From an uncultured Oscillibacter sp. (GTDB taxonomy: Bacteria; Bacillota; Clostridia; Oscillospirales; Oscillospiraceae), in contig CAMNAE010000032.1 of the NCBI GenBank assembly GCA_946530565.1, positions 1 through 10,530 of the forward strand: a stretch of DNA of 10,530 nt, written 5' to 3'. The translations under genes were made by a program, and so were the position numbers. The notes below the pieces were generated by a model. It ran no database searches, was not told the DNA's origin, and saw nothing but the letters and a program-made list of their open reading frames with translations. Of this stretch, positions 1 through 6,557 are shown piece by piece; the stretch's first letter is position 1; the number at the start of each line of letters is the position of its first letter.

Positions 1-197
1 AAAGAAATTTCTTTAATTTTTTGTATTAACTCTACGCAATATTCACAAGCCACTCTAATAGACTCCCGCCTAAACTTCTTGCCAGAGATTGCGAAAAGCG
101 GGACAAAGGTACTACAAATTTCTTGCATTGCAAAGAAGTTTGCAGTTTTTTTGCAGTTTTTTAGTGAGAATCAGTGATTTTGGAGTGATTTGAGGCA
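1..197. other. AT-rich left edge, no gene identified
   Basis: This stretch is clearly more AT-rich than the operon to its right and holds several T- and A-runs. A plus-strand frame stays open from base 1 to a stop at about 176, but it has no start inside the window and its translation looks like no family I know. It lies downstream of the UbiD/HAD gene on the minus strand. I see no clear hairpin-plus-T-run terminator for that operon. Confidence 0.4.
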
Positions 198-1304
198 TTA
201 ATACTCGAGCAAGAACTCAATAAACTCTCGCACAGCGCCGTCGCCTCCATTGCGATTGCACACATAGTGCGCAATCTCCTTGACCTGGCGGCAGGAGTCG
301 GCAGGACATCCCACCACACCACACTCGCGCATGCACTCGATGTCGAGGATGTCGTCGGGGTTTGCGAACTTGCTGATGTGGTTGTAGATCTCGGACTCGA
401 TCGGAAGGCCGAGGAGCTTGATGTCCTCTTTGCCGCCGGCCCAGATGTCATGCCAGAATGCGCCCTTTCTGTGCGTGACGCAGGTGGCGTGGAACACGTG
501 GTTCTTCATGACCGGCACATAGGAGTCCGTGAACTCACCGAAGGGGCCCTCCTCCTCGCGCACGTCCGGGAGCACATAGCCCTCGATCACGAGCTCGGCG
601 TTGGCGGGCACGTCGACGTCGATCGTCTTGCACTTGACGACCTCGACGTCCTCGCGCCCGAGCGTGCCGGCGAACTCGAGTTCATCGCGCCCGAAGGGGA
701 TCTTGCTCGCCGCGCTGAACATGACCGCGGGCGACGCGCCGATCACGATCGCGAGCGGCAGCGGCTGCCCGAGCTCCTCGGCAGCGTGGTGGAACTGGCC
801 GAGGTGCTGCGGCGGCATCATGCGCACGCGGAGCTTGTCCTTGCCGGCGAGCTGGCAGCGATTGAAGCTCGCGTTCAGGTCGCCGTGGACCGGGTGCCGC
901 GCGATCAGCACGCCGCCGGTGATGTAGCGGCCGTTGTTGCCGTCGCAGTGCAGGCACAGCGGGAGCTTTTCAAGGTCGACCTCGTTCTCCACGACCTCCT
1001 GCACGGGCGCGTTTTCGACCCGGACGACCGTGCCGTGCCCTGCCTCGCGCTCCGACCACTGCTGCGCCATCTTCTCAGGCTTCATTTGAAGCGCGCGGCA
1101 GACCGTCTCGCGGGAATTCAGGGCATAGCTCACGACCGGATATTCGCTGCCCTTCACATGCTCAAAGAGCACCGCTTTGCCGGTTTTCTCGTGGATCGCC
1201 TTGGCGACGCTCTGGAGCTCGTACTCCGGCGAGACCTCACGCGTGACGTGGGCGATCTCGCCCCGCGCCTCCAGATCTTCAAGCAGTGCGCGTAAATCCT
1301 TCAT
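198..1304 (-). CDS. UbiD-family decarboxylase with a HAD-phosphatase-like C-terminus (chimeric)
   Basis: UbiD enzymes are prenylated-FMN-dependent reversible (de)carboxylases of aromatic or unsaturated acids. The start at 1304 (MKDLRALLEDLE) is chosen because AAGGAGG lies just upstream; an in-frame start at 1337 would overlap the previous gene. It gives 368 residues. The first ~310 look like UbiD: NASFNRCQLAGKD and EEEGPFGEFTDSY (the Glu-rich catalytic/prFMN region), then a GLPIESEIY segment. UbiD proteins usually continue for another 100 or more residues. Here the last ~56 residues (about 201-368) instead read DDILDIECM...GCPAD...NGGDGAVREFIEFLL, matching the end of KdsC or NeuA-type HAD phosphatases, including motif IV. 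Codons become less GC-rich over this tail. The hybrid probably lacks the UbiD C-terminal oligomerisation part, so activity is doubtful. It is the last gene of the etfB-etfA-DAO operon. UbiD assignment of the N-terminal part is firm; the fusion reading is strong inference. Confidence 0.85.
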   Translation of the reverse strand: MKDLRALLEDLEARGEIAHVTREVSPEYELQSVAKAIHEKTGKAVLFEHVKGSEYPVVSYALNSRETVCRALQMKPEKMAQQWSEREAGHGTVVRVENAPVQEVVENEVDLEKLPLCLHCDGNNGRYITGGVLIARHPVHGDLNASFNRCQLAGKDKLRVRMMPPQHLGQFHHAAEELGQPLPLAIVIGASPAVMFSAASKIPFGRDELEFAGTLGREDVEVVKCKTIDVDVPANAELVIEGYVLPDVREEEGPFGEFTDSYVPVMKNHVFHATCVTHRKGAFWHDIWAGGKEDIKLLGLPIESEIYNHISKFANPDDILDIECMRECGVVGCPADSCRQVKEIAHYVCNRNGGDGAVREFIEFLLEY

Positions 1305-1317
1305 AGGGATACCCTCC

Positions 1318-2496
1318 TTATATAATGGCTTTTTCAACGACGAGCGCCCCGGTCTCGAAGCGCTTTGCCGAGAGCTCGGACAGGTCCAGCGTCTGATACG
1401 CGCCGTGCAGGATCAGCTCGGCGACGCCGCGGCCGGCGGCCGGGGCCTGCATCATGCCGTGGCCCGAAAAGCCGTTGATGAGCAGCAGATTTTGTATTTC
1501 GGGATCAAAACCGATGATCGCGTTCTGATCGACGGTGTTGAACTCGTAGCAGCCGCGCCAGGCGCCGAGCAGGCGCACGCGGTCAAGGCTCGGGCTGTTC
1601 GCGGCAAGGCTCGGCCACACGACGTCGGCAAAATACGGAAGATCCGGCGAATAGTCGAAGCCGAGCTCAAAGTCGAGCTTCGTCTTGCCGCAGAGCATCG
1701 TGTCGCCGTCCGCGTGCTCGCGGAACCACCAGCAGGTGTCGGGCAGCGTCGTATAGGCAAGGCCGATATCGGCTTGTTTGTCGATCCGCGTCACATAGAT
1801 ATCGTGCCGGAGCGGCTCGACCGGGAGGTCTCGATCGCACATGTGCATGATCTCCCGGCACCAGGGCCCCGCGGCGTTTACGAAATAGTCCGCAGAAAAC
1901 TCCGCGCCTGAGGCCGTGCCGCACGAGACGAGCCGGTCCCCCTCGCGTTTAAGGCCCGTGACCTCGTCGGTCCGGTACACGGCGCCCATCTCGGCGACCT
2001 TGGCCGTATAGCCGCCGAGCACAGCCTGCGGGTCGAGTAAGCCCTCGCGCGGACAGACGGTCCCCCCCGCGACACCTGTCAGGTCCACGTCCGGGAGCAG
2101 CTCGCGCAGCTCATCGACGCTCAGGATCTTCAATTCGACGCCCTCGTCGAGCTGCACGCGCGCGTTTTCCATCGCGGTGGCCCATTTCTCCTCGCTCACG
2201 AGGAAGAGATAGCCGCCCTGGCGGAAATCGATCTCGGGCCGGCCGTAGGCGCGGGTCTCCATCAGCTCGCCGAAGTGCTCAAAGGTCTCAATGCTCTGGC
2301 GCGCCATGCGGATGTTCACGCGCTCCGAGAACTGCTGGCGCACGCCGCCGAGCGCGAGCGGGGTCGCGGCGCGGCGGTAGGTCGGGTCGCGCTCGATGAT
2401 GAGCACCTTCAGCGCCGGCCGCTCCTGCAAAAGCGCATAGGCGGTCGCGGAGCCCATGATCGCCCCGCCCATGATGATGACGTCAAAGTGCTCCAT
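1318..2496 (-). CDS. FAD-dependent oxidoreductase, DAO family
   Basis: The protein has 392 residues, normal for the D-amino-acid oxidase/sarcosine oxidase-like (DAO, PF01266) family. The N-terminus is a Rossmann FAD site (FDVIIMGGAIMGSATAYALL, residues ~4-23) ending in the acidic ribose-binding position of IIERD (~33-37). The stretch LGGVRQQFS is the usual family sequence after it. The C-terminus has NGFSGHGMMQAPAAGRGVAEL, the typical flavin-proximal loop. Members oxidise amines, amino acids or hydroxy acids. The substrate cannot be read here. Its start overlaps the etfA end by 14 bp, so the two are translationally coupled, and ETF is the likely electron partner, as for dimethylglycine/sarcosine-type dehydrogenases. 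There is no signal peptide, so it is cytoplasmic. Confidence 0.88.
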   Translation of the reverse strand: MEHFDVIIMGGAIMGSATAYALLQERPALKVLIIERDPTYRRAATPLALGGVRQQFSERVNIRMARQSIETFEHFGELMETRAYGRPEIDFRQGGYLFLVSEEKWATAMENARVQLDEGVELKILSVDELRELLPDVDLTGVAGGTVCPREGLLDPQAVLGGYTAKVAEMGAVYRTDEVTGLKREGDRLVSCGTASGAEFSADYFVNAAGPWCREIMHMCDRDLPVEPLRHDIYVTRIDKQADIGLAYTTLPDTCWWFREHADGDTMLCGKTKLDFELGFDYSPDLPYFADVVWPSLAANSPSLDRVRLLGAWRGCYEFNTVDQNAIIGFDPEIQNLLLINGFSGHGMMQAPAAGRGVAELILHGAYQTLDLSELSAKRFETGALVVEKAII

Positions 2497-3472
2497 CAGC
2501 GCGCTCCTCCTTGATCATACGAATGAGCTCCGGCAGAATGTCCCTGAGGTCCCCGCGAAGGCCCACATCCGCCACGCGGAAGATCGGGGCGTTCGGGTCG
2601 AGGTTCACGGCGACGATCTTCTTTGCTCCCTGCATGCCGACGATGTGCTGCACGGCGCCGGAGACGCCGAGCGCCACATAGAGCTTCGGCGCGACCGTGA
2701 CGCCGGTCTGCCCCACCTGCTCCTCCGGGGCGGCTTTTCCAGCGTCAACGACTTTTCTCGTCGCGGCAAAGGCCCCTCCGAGCAGGCGCGCAAGCTCCCG
2801 CGCCTCGTCCAAAAGGCCGTAGCGCTGCACGCCGAAGCCCGCGGTCACGACCACGTCCGCCTCGTCGAGGCGGCTCGCAGACGCGGCCGGTTTTCTTGCG
2901 AGGATCTCGACGGCGAGATCCTCGTCTTTGAGCTTCACGTCAAGCGCGATGACCTCTTCGCTCCATCTGCCCTCGCGCTTTTCAAGCGGCCGCATCACAT
3001 GCGGGCGAACGGTCGCGATCTGCACGTTTTCGCCCTGCGTGAGGATGCTCGCGTAGAGGTTCCCGCCGAAGGCCGGGCGCGTCTGCACGAGCGTGCCGCC
3101 CGGCAGGAGCTTTAAGTCCGTGCAGTCGGCACTAAGGCCCGTTTGGAGCCGGGAGGCAACGCGCGGGGCAAGGCTCCGCCCCAGCGCGGTCGCGCCGAAA
3201 AGCAGCGCGAGCGGCTGATATGTTTTGACCGCGTCGCAGATGACGCGGGTATGGGAGAGGGTGCGGAAGTCCTCTGCCAGGTCCGCGTGATAAACGATGT
3301 CGGCGCCATGCTCAAAGAGCTCGTGGGCGACCGGTCCCCCGATCAGCACGGCCGCAACGGAGTGCTCCGTCCCCTCTGCGAGCCTGCGCGCCTCACCTAA
3401 AAGCTCCAGCGTCACCGGGGCTATCTGCCCGTTCCGGCACTCGGCATAGACCCAGATGTCTTTGCGCTCCAT
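2483..3472 (-). CDS. etfA: Electron transfer flavoprotein alpha subunit
   Basis: EtfA pairs with EtfB and carries the FAD that shuttles electrons between dehydrogenases and their acceptors. The 329-residue length is normal. The N-terminal half (MERKDIWVYAE... through residue ~190) is the ETF alpha/beta domain. The C-terminal FAD domain holds the family signature: TAGFGV followed by GQTGVTVAPKLYVALGVSGA (Q-T-G and SGAVQHIVGM), then NLDPNAPIFRVADVGLRGDL. The ATG directly abuts the etfB stop, and its end overlaps the oxidoreductase start, so all are in one transcript. ETF pairs can be ordinary or electron-bifurcating; I cannot decide which from this reading. No rubredoxin or ferredoxin extension is present. 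Confidence 0.95.
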   Translation of the reverse strand: MERKDIWVYAECRNGQIAPVTLELLGEARRLAEGTEHSVAAVLIGGPVAHELFEHGADIVYHADLAEDFRTLSHTRVICDAVKTYQPLALLFGATALGRSLAPRVASRLQTGLSADCTDLKLLPGGTLVQTRPAFGGNLYASILTQGENVQIATVRPHVMRPLEKREGRWSEEVIALDVKLKDEDLAVEILARKPAASASRLDEADVVVTAGFGVQRYGLLDEARELARLLGGAFAATRKVVDAGKAAPEEQVGQTGVTVAPKLYVALGVSGAVQHIVGMQGAKKIVAVNLDPNAPIFRVADVGLRGDLRDILPELIRMIKEERADGAL

Positions 3473-4267
3473 TCAGGCTTTGCCCCCTTCCGTGATTTTG
3501 AGCGACGCGCGCAGCGCCAAGATGTCCCCTTCTGGGAGCATCGTGCACAGCGGCCGGGGCGGCGGGGTGAAGGTGCGCGAAACGCGCGTTTTCGAGCCTG
3601 CAAGGCCGCAGTCCTCTTTTGCAAGGCCAAGCGTCTTCAGGTCCCAGCGCTCGATCTTTTCCGTCATCGCGGCGCGCAGTTGATAGGACGGCAGCCGCGG
3701 CTCCGCGGCGCTCTTCTGCACGGTGATGACCGCCGGTAGCGGCACGCGCAGCTCCTCTTCAACGCCGTCCAGCGTGCGGCAAAGGGTCATGGATGTTTTG
3801 GCCGGGTGCAGCTGCGGAAGCGCCGTCACATACGCAGCCTCCGGCCAATGAAGCTGCTCCGCCATCGACGGGCCCACCTGCGCGGTGTCGCCGTCGATCG
3901 CCTGCCGGCCGCAGATGATGAGATCCGGTCCGAGCTTTTTCGCCGCCGCGGCGAGGATCTTCGCTGTCGCGTAGGTGTCGGAGCCGCGGAAGGCCGCATC
4001 GCAGAGGTGCACGCAGCGGTCGACGCCAAGGCCCGCCGCGTCCAAAAGCACCGCGCGCGCCGCCTCGGGGCCCATCGTAAGGGCGATCACCTCGGCGCCG
4101 TCCCCGCCGGTGCGCGCTTTTATCCTGAGCGCGATCTCCAGCGCCGTCTCGTCAAAGGGGTTTAAAACAGCCGCCGCCCGCTCGCGGTTCAAAAGGCCCG
4201 TCTCGCGGTCCACGCTGATCTCGGTCGTGTTCGGCACCTGCTTGATGCAGACAAGAATTCTGAGCAC
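3473..4267 (-). CDS. etfB: Electron transfer flavoprotein beta subunit
   Basis: EtfB is the smaller ETF subunit, binding AMP or, in bifurcating forms, a second FAD. I place the start at the GTG at 4267 (reading LRILVCIKQVPNT), because EtfB proteins begin at about this point and an AAGGAG lies 10 bp upstream. A TTG at 4291 in the same frame would put that ribosome site inside the gene. This gives 264 residues, the usual length. Markers are ILVCIKQVP at the N-terminus, NPFDETALE (~36-44) and the ETF-beta signature VPLPAVITV...EPRLPSYQLRAAM. It is the first gene of the operon, with a TATAAT -10 box about 35 bp upstream. Confidence 0.94.
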   Translation of the reverse strand: MLRILVCIKQVPNTTEISVDRETGLLNRERAAAVLNPFDETALEIALRIKARTGGDGAEVIALTMGPEAARAVLLDAAGLGVDRCVHLCDAAFRGSDTYATAKILAAAAKKLGPDLIICGRQAIDGDTAQVGPSMAEQLHWPEAAYVTALPQLHPAKTSMTLCRTLDGVEEELRVPLPAVITVQKSAAEPRLPSYQLRAAMTEKIERWDLKTLGLAKEDCGLAGSKTRVSRTFTPPPRPLCTMLPEGDILALRASLKITEGGKA

Positions 4268-4302
4268 GTGTTCACTGCTCCTTTTCAACAAATTGGCAGT
4301 AT

Positions 4303-4308
4303 ATTATA
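4303..4308 (-). promoter_or_regulatory. -10 box of the etf operon promoter
   Basis: The minus strand reads TATAAT here, about 35 bp before the etfB GTG and downstream of the lexA-type terminator. No good -35 hexamer sits at 16-18 bp (best is TGTTCA near 4326-4331), so the promoter may be activator-dependent or weak. The call rests on the perfect -10 and its position. Confidence 0.45.
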
Positions 4309-4363
4309 CAGGATTCCAAGGCGTTTGAACAGCCCCAAACGCAAGAAATCCGGTATAATCGGC

Positions 4364-4399
4364 AAAAAAATACCGCCCGGAGCACCTGGCTCCAAGCGG
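4364..4399 (-). terminator. Rho-independent terminator, probably the native lexA terminator
   Basis: Read on the minus strand, an 11-bp stem (CCGCTTGGAGC / GCTCCGGGCGG, two G-U pairs) with a 5-nt loop is followed by A and a run of seven Ts. It lies just after the stop of the displaced lexA 3' fragment and before the etf promoter. This is where the chromosomal lexA terminator would be if the island had not been inserted. Confidence 0.85.
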
Positions 4400-4412
4400 C
4401 ATATGGATCGCC

Positions 4413-4612
4413 TTAGCCCGCGTATCTGCGCACGACGGCTGTGACGCGGCCGAGGATCTGGGCGCGGTTTCCGTTGATCGGGCTGAAGTCCGGGTTTTCC
4501 GGCAGGAGCCAGATATCGCCCTTTTTCCTGAGATAGCGCTTGACCGTTGCCTCGTCGTCGATCATCGCGACGACGATCTCCCCGTTGTGCACCTCGTTCT
4601 GCTGATGCACGA
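4413..4612 (-). pseudogene. lexA: Displaced 3' fragment of lexA
   Basis: This 200-bp stretch aligns without gaps to 7401-7600, the end of the intact lexA. It differs at five positions only: 4416, 4422, 4425, 4597 and 4605; bases 4426-4596 (171 bp) are identical. It encodes LexA residues from about 134 to the end, so it retains the catalytic-Lys region (EATVKRYLR) but lacks the helix-turn-helix domain, the Ala-Gly cleavage site and the catalytic Ser. The frame runs on upstream to a TTG near 4685, but that part does not resemble LexA well, has no ribosome site and overlaps the promoter of the divergent XRE gene. It is therefore probably not a functional gene. The last five codons differ from the intact copy only at synonymous positions. 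Confidence 0.9.
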
Positions 4613-4665
4613 TAGATATCGCCTTCACGTAAATAGTGCGGTTCTCGCTGAGACGCAAACGCAAA

Positions 4666-4682
4666 TCAACAAAAATAGTTGA
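4666..4682. promoter_or_regulatory. Candidate XRE operator (TCAAC-N7-GTTGA)
   Basis: A perfect inverted repeat TCAAC AAAAATA GTTGA overlaps the -35 hexamer of the XRE promoter. This is a suitable place for the adjacent helix-turn-helix protein to repress its own gene. A related sequence, TCAACAAAAA with a following TGAC, occurs at 5773-5793. Binding by the XRE protein is inferred. Confidence 0.5.
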
Positions 4683-4707
4683 CAAACAAATCAGAAAGTG
4701 TTATTGT
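4679..4707 (+). promoter_or_regulatory. Promoter of the XRE-immA operon
   Basis: A consensus TTGACA (4679-4684) is followed after 17 bp by TATTGT (4702-4707, 4/6 match to TATAAT). The XRE ribosome site AGGAGGTG begins at about 4715, so the leader is very short. The -35 lies inside the candidate operator. Confidence 0.7.
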
Positions 4708-4728
4708 TATTTTCAGGAGGTGAATCCA

Positions 4729-5088
4729 ATGCTGACCAACTTTGGAAAGGAGCTGCGAAAACTGCGTATCTCAACCGGGGAGCTCATACGCGATATGGCC
4801 GCAAAGCTCCAGGTGACCGCATCGTATCTGTCAGCAGTCGAAACCGGCAAAAGGCAAATACCGGAAAACTGGGTCGCCGCGATCTCTGAGCTGTATTCGC
4901 TTTCAGAATCAGATCGCGCCAAATTGCAATCCGCTGCCGATGCATCCGCGCTTTCTGTCAAGATCAGTCTCAGCGGAGCGGATGCGAAACGAAGACAGAC
5001 CGCGGTTCTGTTTGCTCGGGAATTTGCGGATCTGGATGAGGAGAAGCTGGAGCAGATTCGAATGCTGCTGAGCGAGGACGGTGATTGA
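4729..5088 (+). CDS. XRE-family helix-turn-helix repressor
   Basis: The protein has 119 residues. The ATG at 4729 follows AGGAGGTG at the right spacing; a longer reading from 4636 would run through the promoter. Residues ~5-60 form an XRE/Cro-type helix-turn-helix: FGKELRKLRISTGELIRDMA, then the recognition segment VTASYLSAVETGKRQIP. The C-terminal half is charged and helical (DLDEEKLEQIRMLLSEDGD), probably for dimerisation. The stop overlaps the start of the metallopeptidase gene by 8 bp. An XRE repressor paired with an ImmA/IrrE peptidase is the control pair known from ICEBs1 (ImmR/ImmA) and phages, where the peptidase cleaves the repressor to switch the element on. That role is inferred here from arrangement and domains. 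Confidence 0.88.
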   Translation: MLTNFGKELRKLRISTGELIRDMAAKLQVTASYLSAVETGKRQIPENWVAAISELYSLSESDRAKLQSAADASALSVKISLSGADAKRRQTAVLFAREFADLDEEKLEQIRMLLSEDGD

Positions 5089-5611
5089 GATAGGCTATCA
5101 ATCAGAACCCATGCGCCGTTCCGATTTGCGGCTGATCGCCCAAAAATTCCGCCATCTATTGGGCATCGACAACGTCCTTCGGGTCAATTCCGTCAGAATT
5201 CTTGAGCTTGCCATGCCGGAACTGTTCGAAGGGTTCTCGTATGAGATCGTGCCGAAAGAGGCTTTTCCTTCCAAAAGGCACGCCGACACCGACGTCGTCA
5301 ACCGGGTCGTTCGAATCCGTGAGGACATTTATGAAAAAGCCTGTGAGGGTGATGGTCAGGCACGAATGACCGTCATGCATGAGATCGCACACTACCTGCT
5401 CATCGTCGTCTGCGGGGTCAGGTTCTTCCGTTCATTTGCCGATGAAACGGTTAAACCCTTTGCAGATCCCGAGTGGCAGGCCGCTGCGTTGGCTGGTGAA
5501 ATCATGTGTGATGCCCGATTGATCAGAAGTATGACGCCGGCTCAAATAAAAAGGACCTGCGGTGTCTCAGCAGCAGCCGCAAAGCTCGCGTATGTAAATT
5601 GCCGCAAATAA
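5081..5611 (+). CDS. ImmA/IrrE-family zinc metallopeptidase
   Basis: The protein has 176 residues from a GTG at 5081 that overlaps the XRE gene end; an ATG at 5111 (MRRSDLRL) is an alternative start. The zinc motif HEIAH lies at ~100-104 (TVMHEIAHYLL), and EWQAAALAGEIMCD at ~131-144 supplies the third ligand in the usual E-x-Q-A context, although the family's common final LLMP is altered to IMCD. Members cleave a partner XRE repressor (ImmA on ImmR; IrrE on DdrO). The immediate neighbour is such a repressor, so that is the probable substrate. Activation by DNA damage or cell-cell signal is known for relatives but cannot be seen here. Confidence 0.88.
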   Translation: MIEIGYQSEPMRRSDLRLIAQKFRHLLGIDNVLRVNSVRILELAMPELFEGFSYEIVPKEAFPSKRHADTDVVNRVVRIREDIYEKACEGDGQARMTVMHEIAHYLLIVVCGVRFFRSFADETVKPFADPEWQAAALAGEIMCDARLIRSMTPAQIKRTCGVSAAAAKLAYVNCRK

Positions 5612-5619
5612 ACATCGAC

Positions 5620-5646
5620 AGGAGGAGACTTCATTTGAAAAATTAA
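5620..5646 (+). other. Orphan ribosome binding site with a two-codon remnant frame
   Basis: Just after immA a strong GGAGGA is followed 8-9 bp later by TTG AAA AAT TAA. This looks like a start region whose gene has gone, or a minimal leader peptide. No longer frame continues from it. Confidence 0.35.
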
Positions 5647-5649
5647 AAA

Positions 5650-5766
5650 CCGATGACCGACCATTGCCGTGGGCAGCCATCGGAAATTCAGCGCTGGGAT
5701 TGCCGTCCCAGTACTGCAGGAGCGTCAAAATGACACCCACCTTATTGTTATTTTAACGCTTCCTGC
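5650..5766 (+). ncRNA. Structured leader or small RNA with three hairpins (candidate)
   Basis: The gene-free stretch 5612-5810 contains three consecutive stem-loops. The first has an outer stem CCGATG/CATCGG (5650-5683) and apex CCA-TTGCCG-TGG. The second is CTGGGA-TTGCCG-TCCCAG (5694-5711). The third is a long near-perfect hairpin (5716-5766) of about 19 pairs with one G-U, one mismatch and one bulge, and loop CCCACCTTAT. Hairpins one and two show the same loop TTGCCG, closed by A-T, on different stems. A 26-codon frame (5653-5733, MTDHCRGQPS...) crosses it without a ribosome site, so I favour RNA. It may be the leader of the DUF4417-toxin operon or the end of the immA transcript. Confidence 0.45.
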
Positions 5767-5772
5767 TAACTT

Positions 5773-5793
5773 AGTCAACAAAAAGCTATGACT
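5773..5793. promoter_or_regulatory. Second operator-like site upstream of the DUF4417 operon
   Basis: AGTCA and TGACT form an inverted repeat separated by 11 bp, and the interval includes TCAACAAAAA (5775-5784), ten bases identical to 4666-4675 in the XRE promoter. It ends 17 bp before the DUF4417 ATG. It could let the XRE protein control the cargo operon. No convincing -10/-35 pair is visible beside it. Confidence 0.35.
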
Positions 5794-5810
5794 GACAGGA
5801 GGCATTTATA

Positions 5811-6557
5811 ATGACTTTCCCTATTAACGCGACAGCATCATTATCTGATACTGTCAGACCCGGAATCAAAGATATCTGGAACGCCAATATGGCCAAAGGC
5901 GCAGCCTTTGGAAAATTCGATATTCCTTTCTGCCCTACGACAGCAACAAGCCTTCCCGCTTATATCATCACTTGGGAGGAAGCAAAAGCCATCTACAAAA
6001 AGCAGCTTGCAAAGGGGAACAAACTCTTCCGCTATCACGCGTATGTCTGTTTCTATTTGGACGACCACAAGTTCGATGGTTCCAGCGGAATCTGGCACAA
6101 TTGCAAATATGCGCTCAGGGTGCTGAGCCATTTTTCCGGTGCGATCACTCCCGATTTTTCAACTTTTCAGGATTTTCCATGTGCTCTCAAGATTTATCAA
6201 ACTTATCGGATGCGCCTGTTCGGTTACTGGCTGGGCACAAACGGTATTTCTGTCATCAACAATGTCAGATGGGGATCTTCTGAAACATACAGCTATTGCT
6301 TCGAAGGCATCCCAAGACACAGCGTTGTCGCAATCGGAACTGTCGGCGGTAGTCCAAGAGCAATCATCGACCGGGAACGTTTTGAATCCGGATTCTTTAA
6401 AATGCTTGAAATCCTCGCACCCGAAACAATCATTGTATACGGTTCCGCCAACTATGTCTGCTTTGAGGAAGCTAGAAGGCGCGGAATAATAATTGTCTCC
6501 TTTCAGTCCAAGACAGCTCGGGCATATGAAAGGAGCGTGCAGGATGAGCAAAAATGA
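5811..6557 (+). CDS. DUF4417-family protein
   Basis: The protein has 248 residues. The ATG is preceded by AGGAGG at 8 bp. From about residue 108 it matches the DUF4417 pattern as I know it: SGAITPDFSTFQDFP, then IYQTYRMRLFGYWLGTNGI, VINNVRWG, YCFEGIPRHSVVAIGTVGG and a C-terminal PETIIVYGS. There are no membrane segments or signal peptide. DUF4417 proteins are common in phages and mobile elements and have no established biochemical role that I know of. Its last 14 bp overlap the start of the next gene, so it is translationally coupled to the toxin-like protein and may belong to that module. Codon use is more AT-rich than in the flanking chromosomal genes, consistent with horizontal origin. Confidence 0.8.
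   Translation: MTFPINATASLSDTVRPGIKDIWNANMAKGAAFGKFDIPFCPTTATSLPAYIITWEEAKAIYKKQLAKGNKLFRYHAYVCFYLDDHKFDGSSGIWHNCKYALRVLSHFSGAITPDFSTFQDFPCALKIYQTYRMRLFGYWLGTNGISVINNVRWGSSETYSYCFEGIPRHSVVAIGTVGGSPRAIIDRERFESGFFKMLEILAPETIIVYGSANYVCFEEARRRGIIIVSFQSKTARAYERSVQDEQK

Noticed and set aside
267..1295. Long plus-strand frame of 342 codons opposite the UbiD gene
   Set aside because: It is the antisense shadow of a GC-rich gene; the translation is low-complexity Leu/Asp/His/Arg and resembles no family, while the minus frame is clear UbiD.
4413..4685. A 90-residue LexA-like gene
   Set aside because: It begins only with TTG, has no ribosome site, lacks the DNA-binding domain, cleavage site and catalytic Ser, and its start overlaps the divergent XRE promoter.
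5653..5733. 26-residue peptide gene in the island leader
   Set aside because: No ribosome binding site precedes the ATG, and the repeated Cys-Arg comes from the repeated hairpin loop sequence; RNA structure explains the stretch better.
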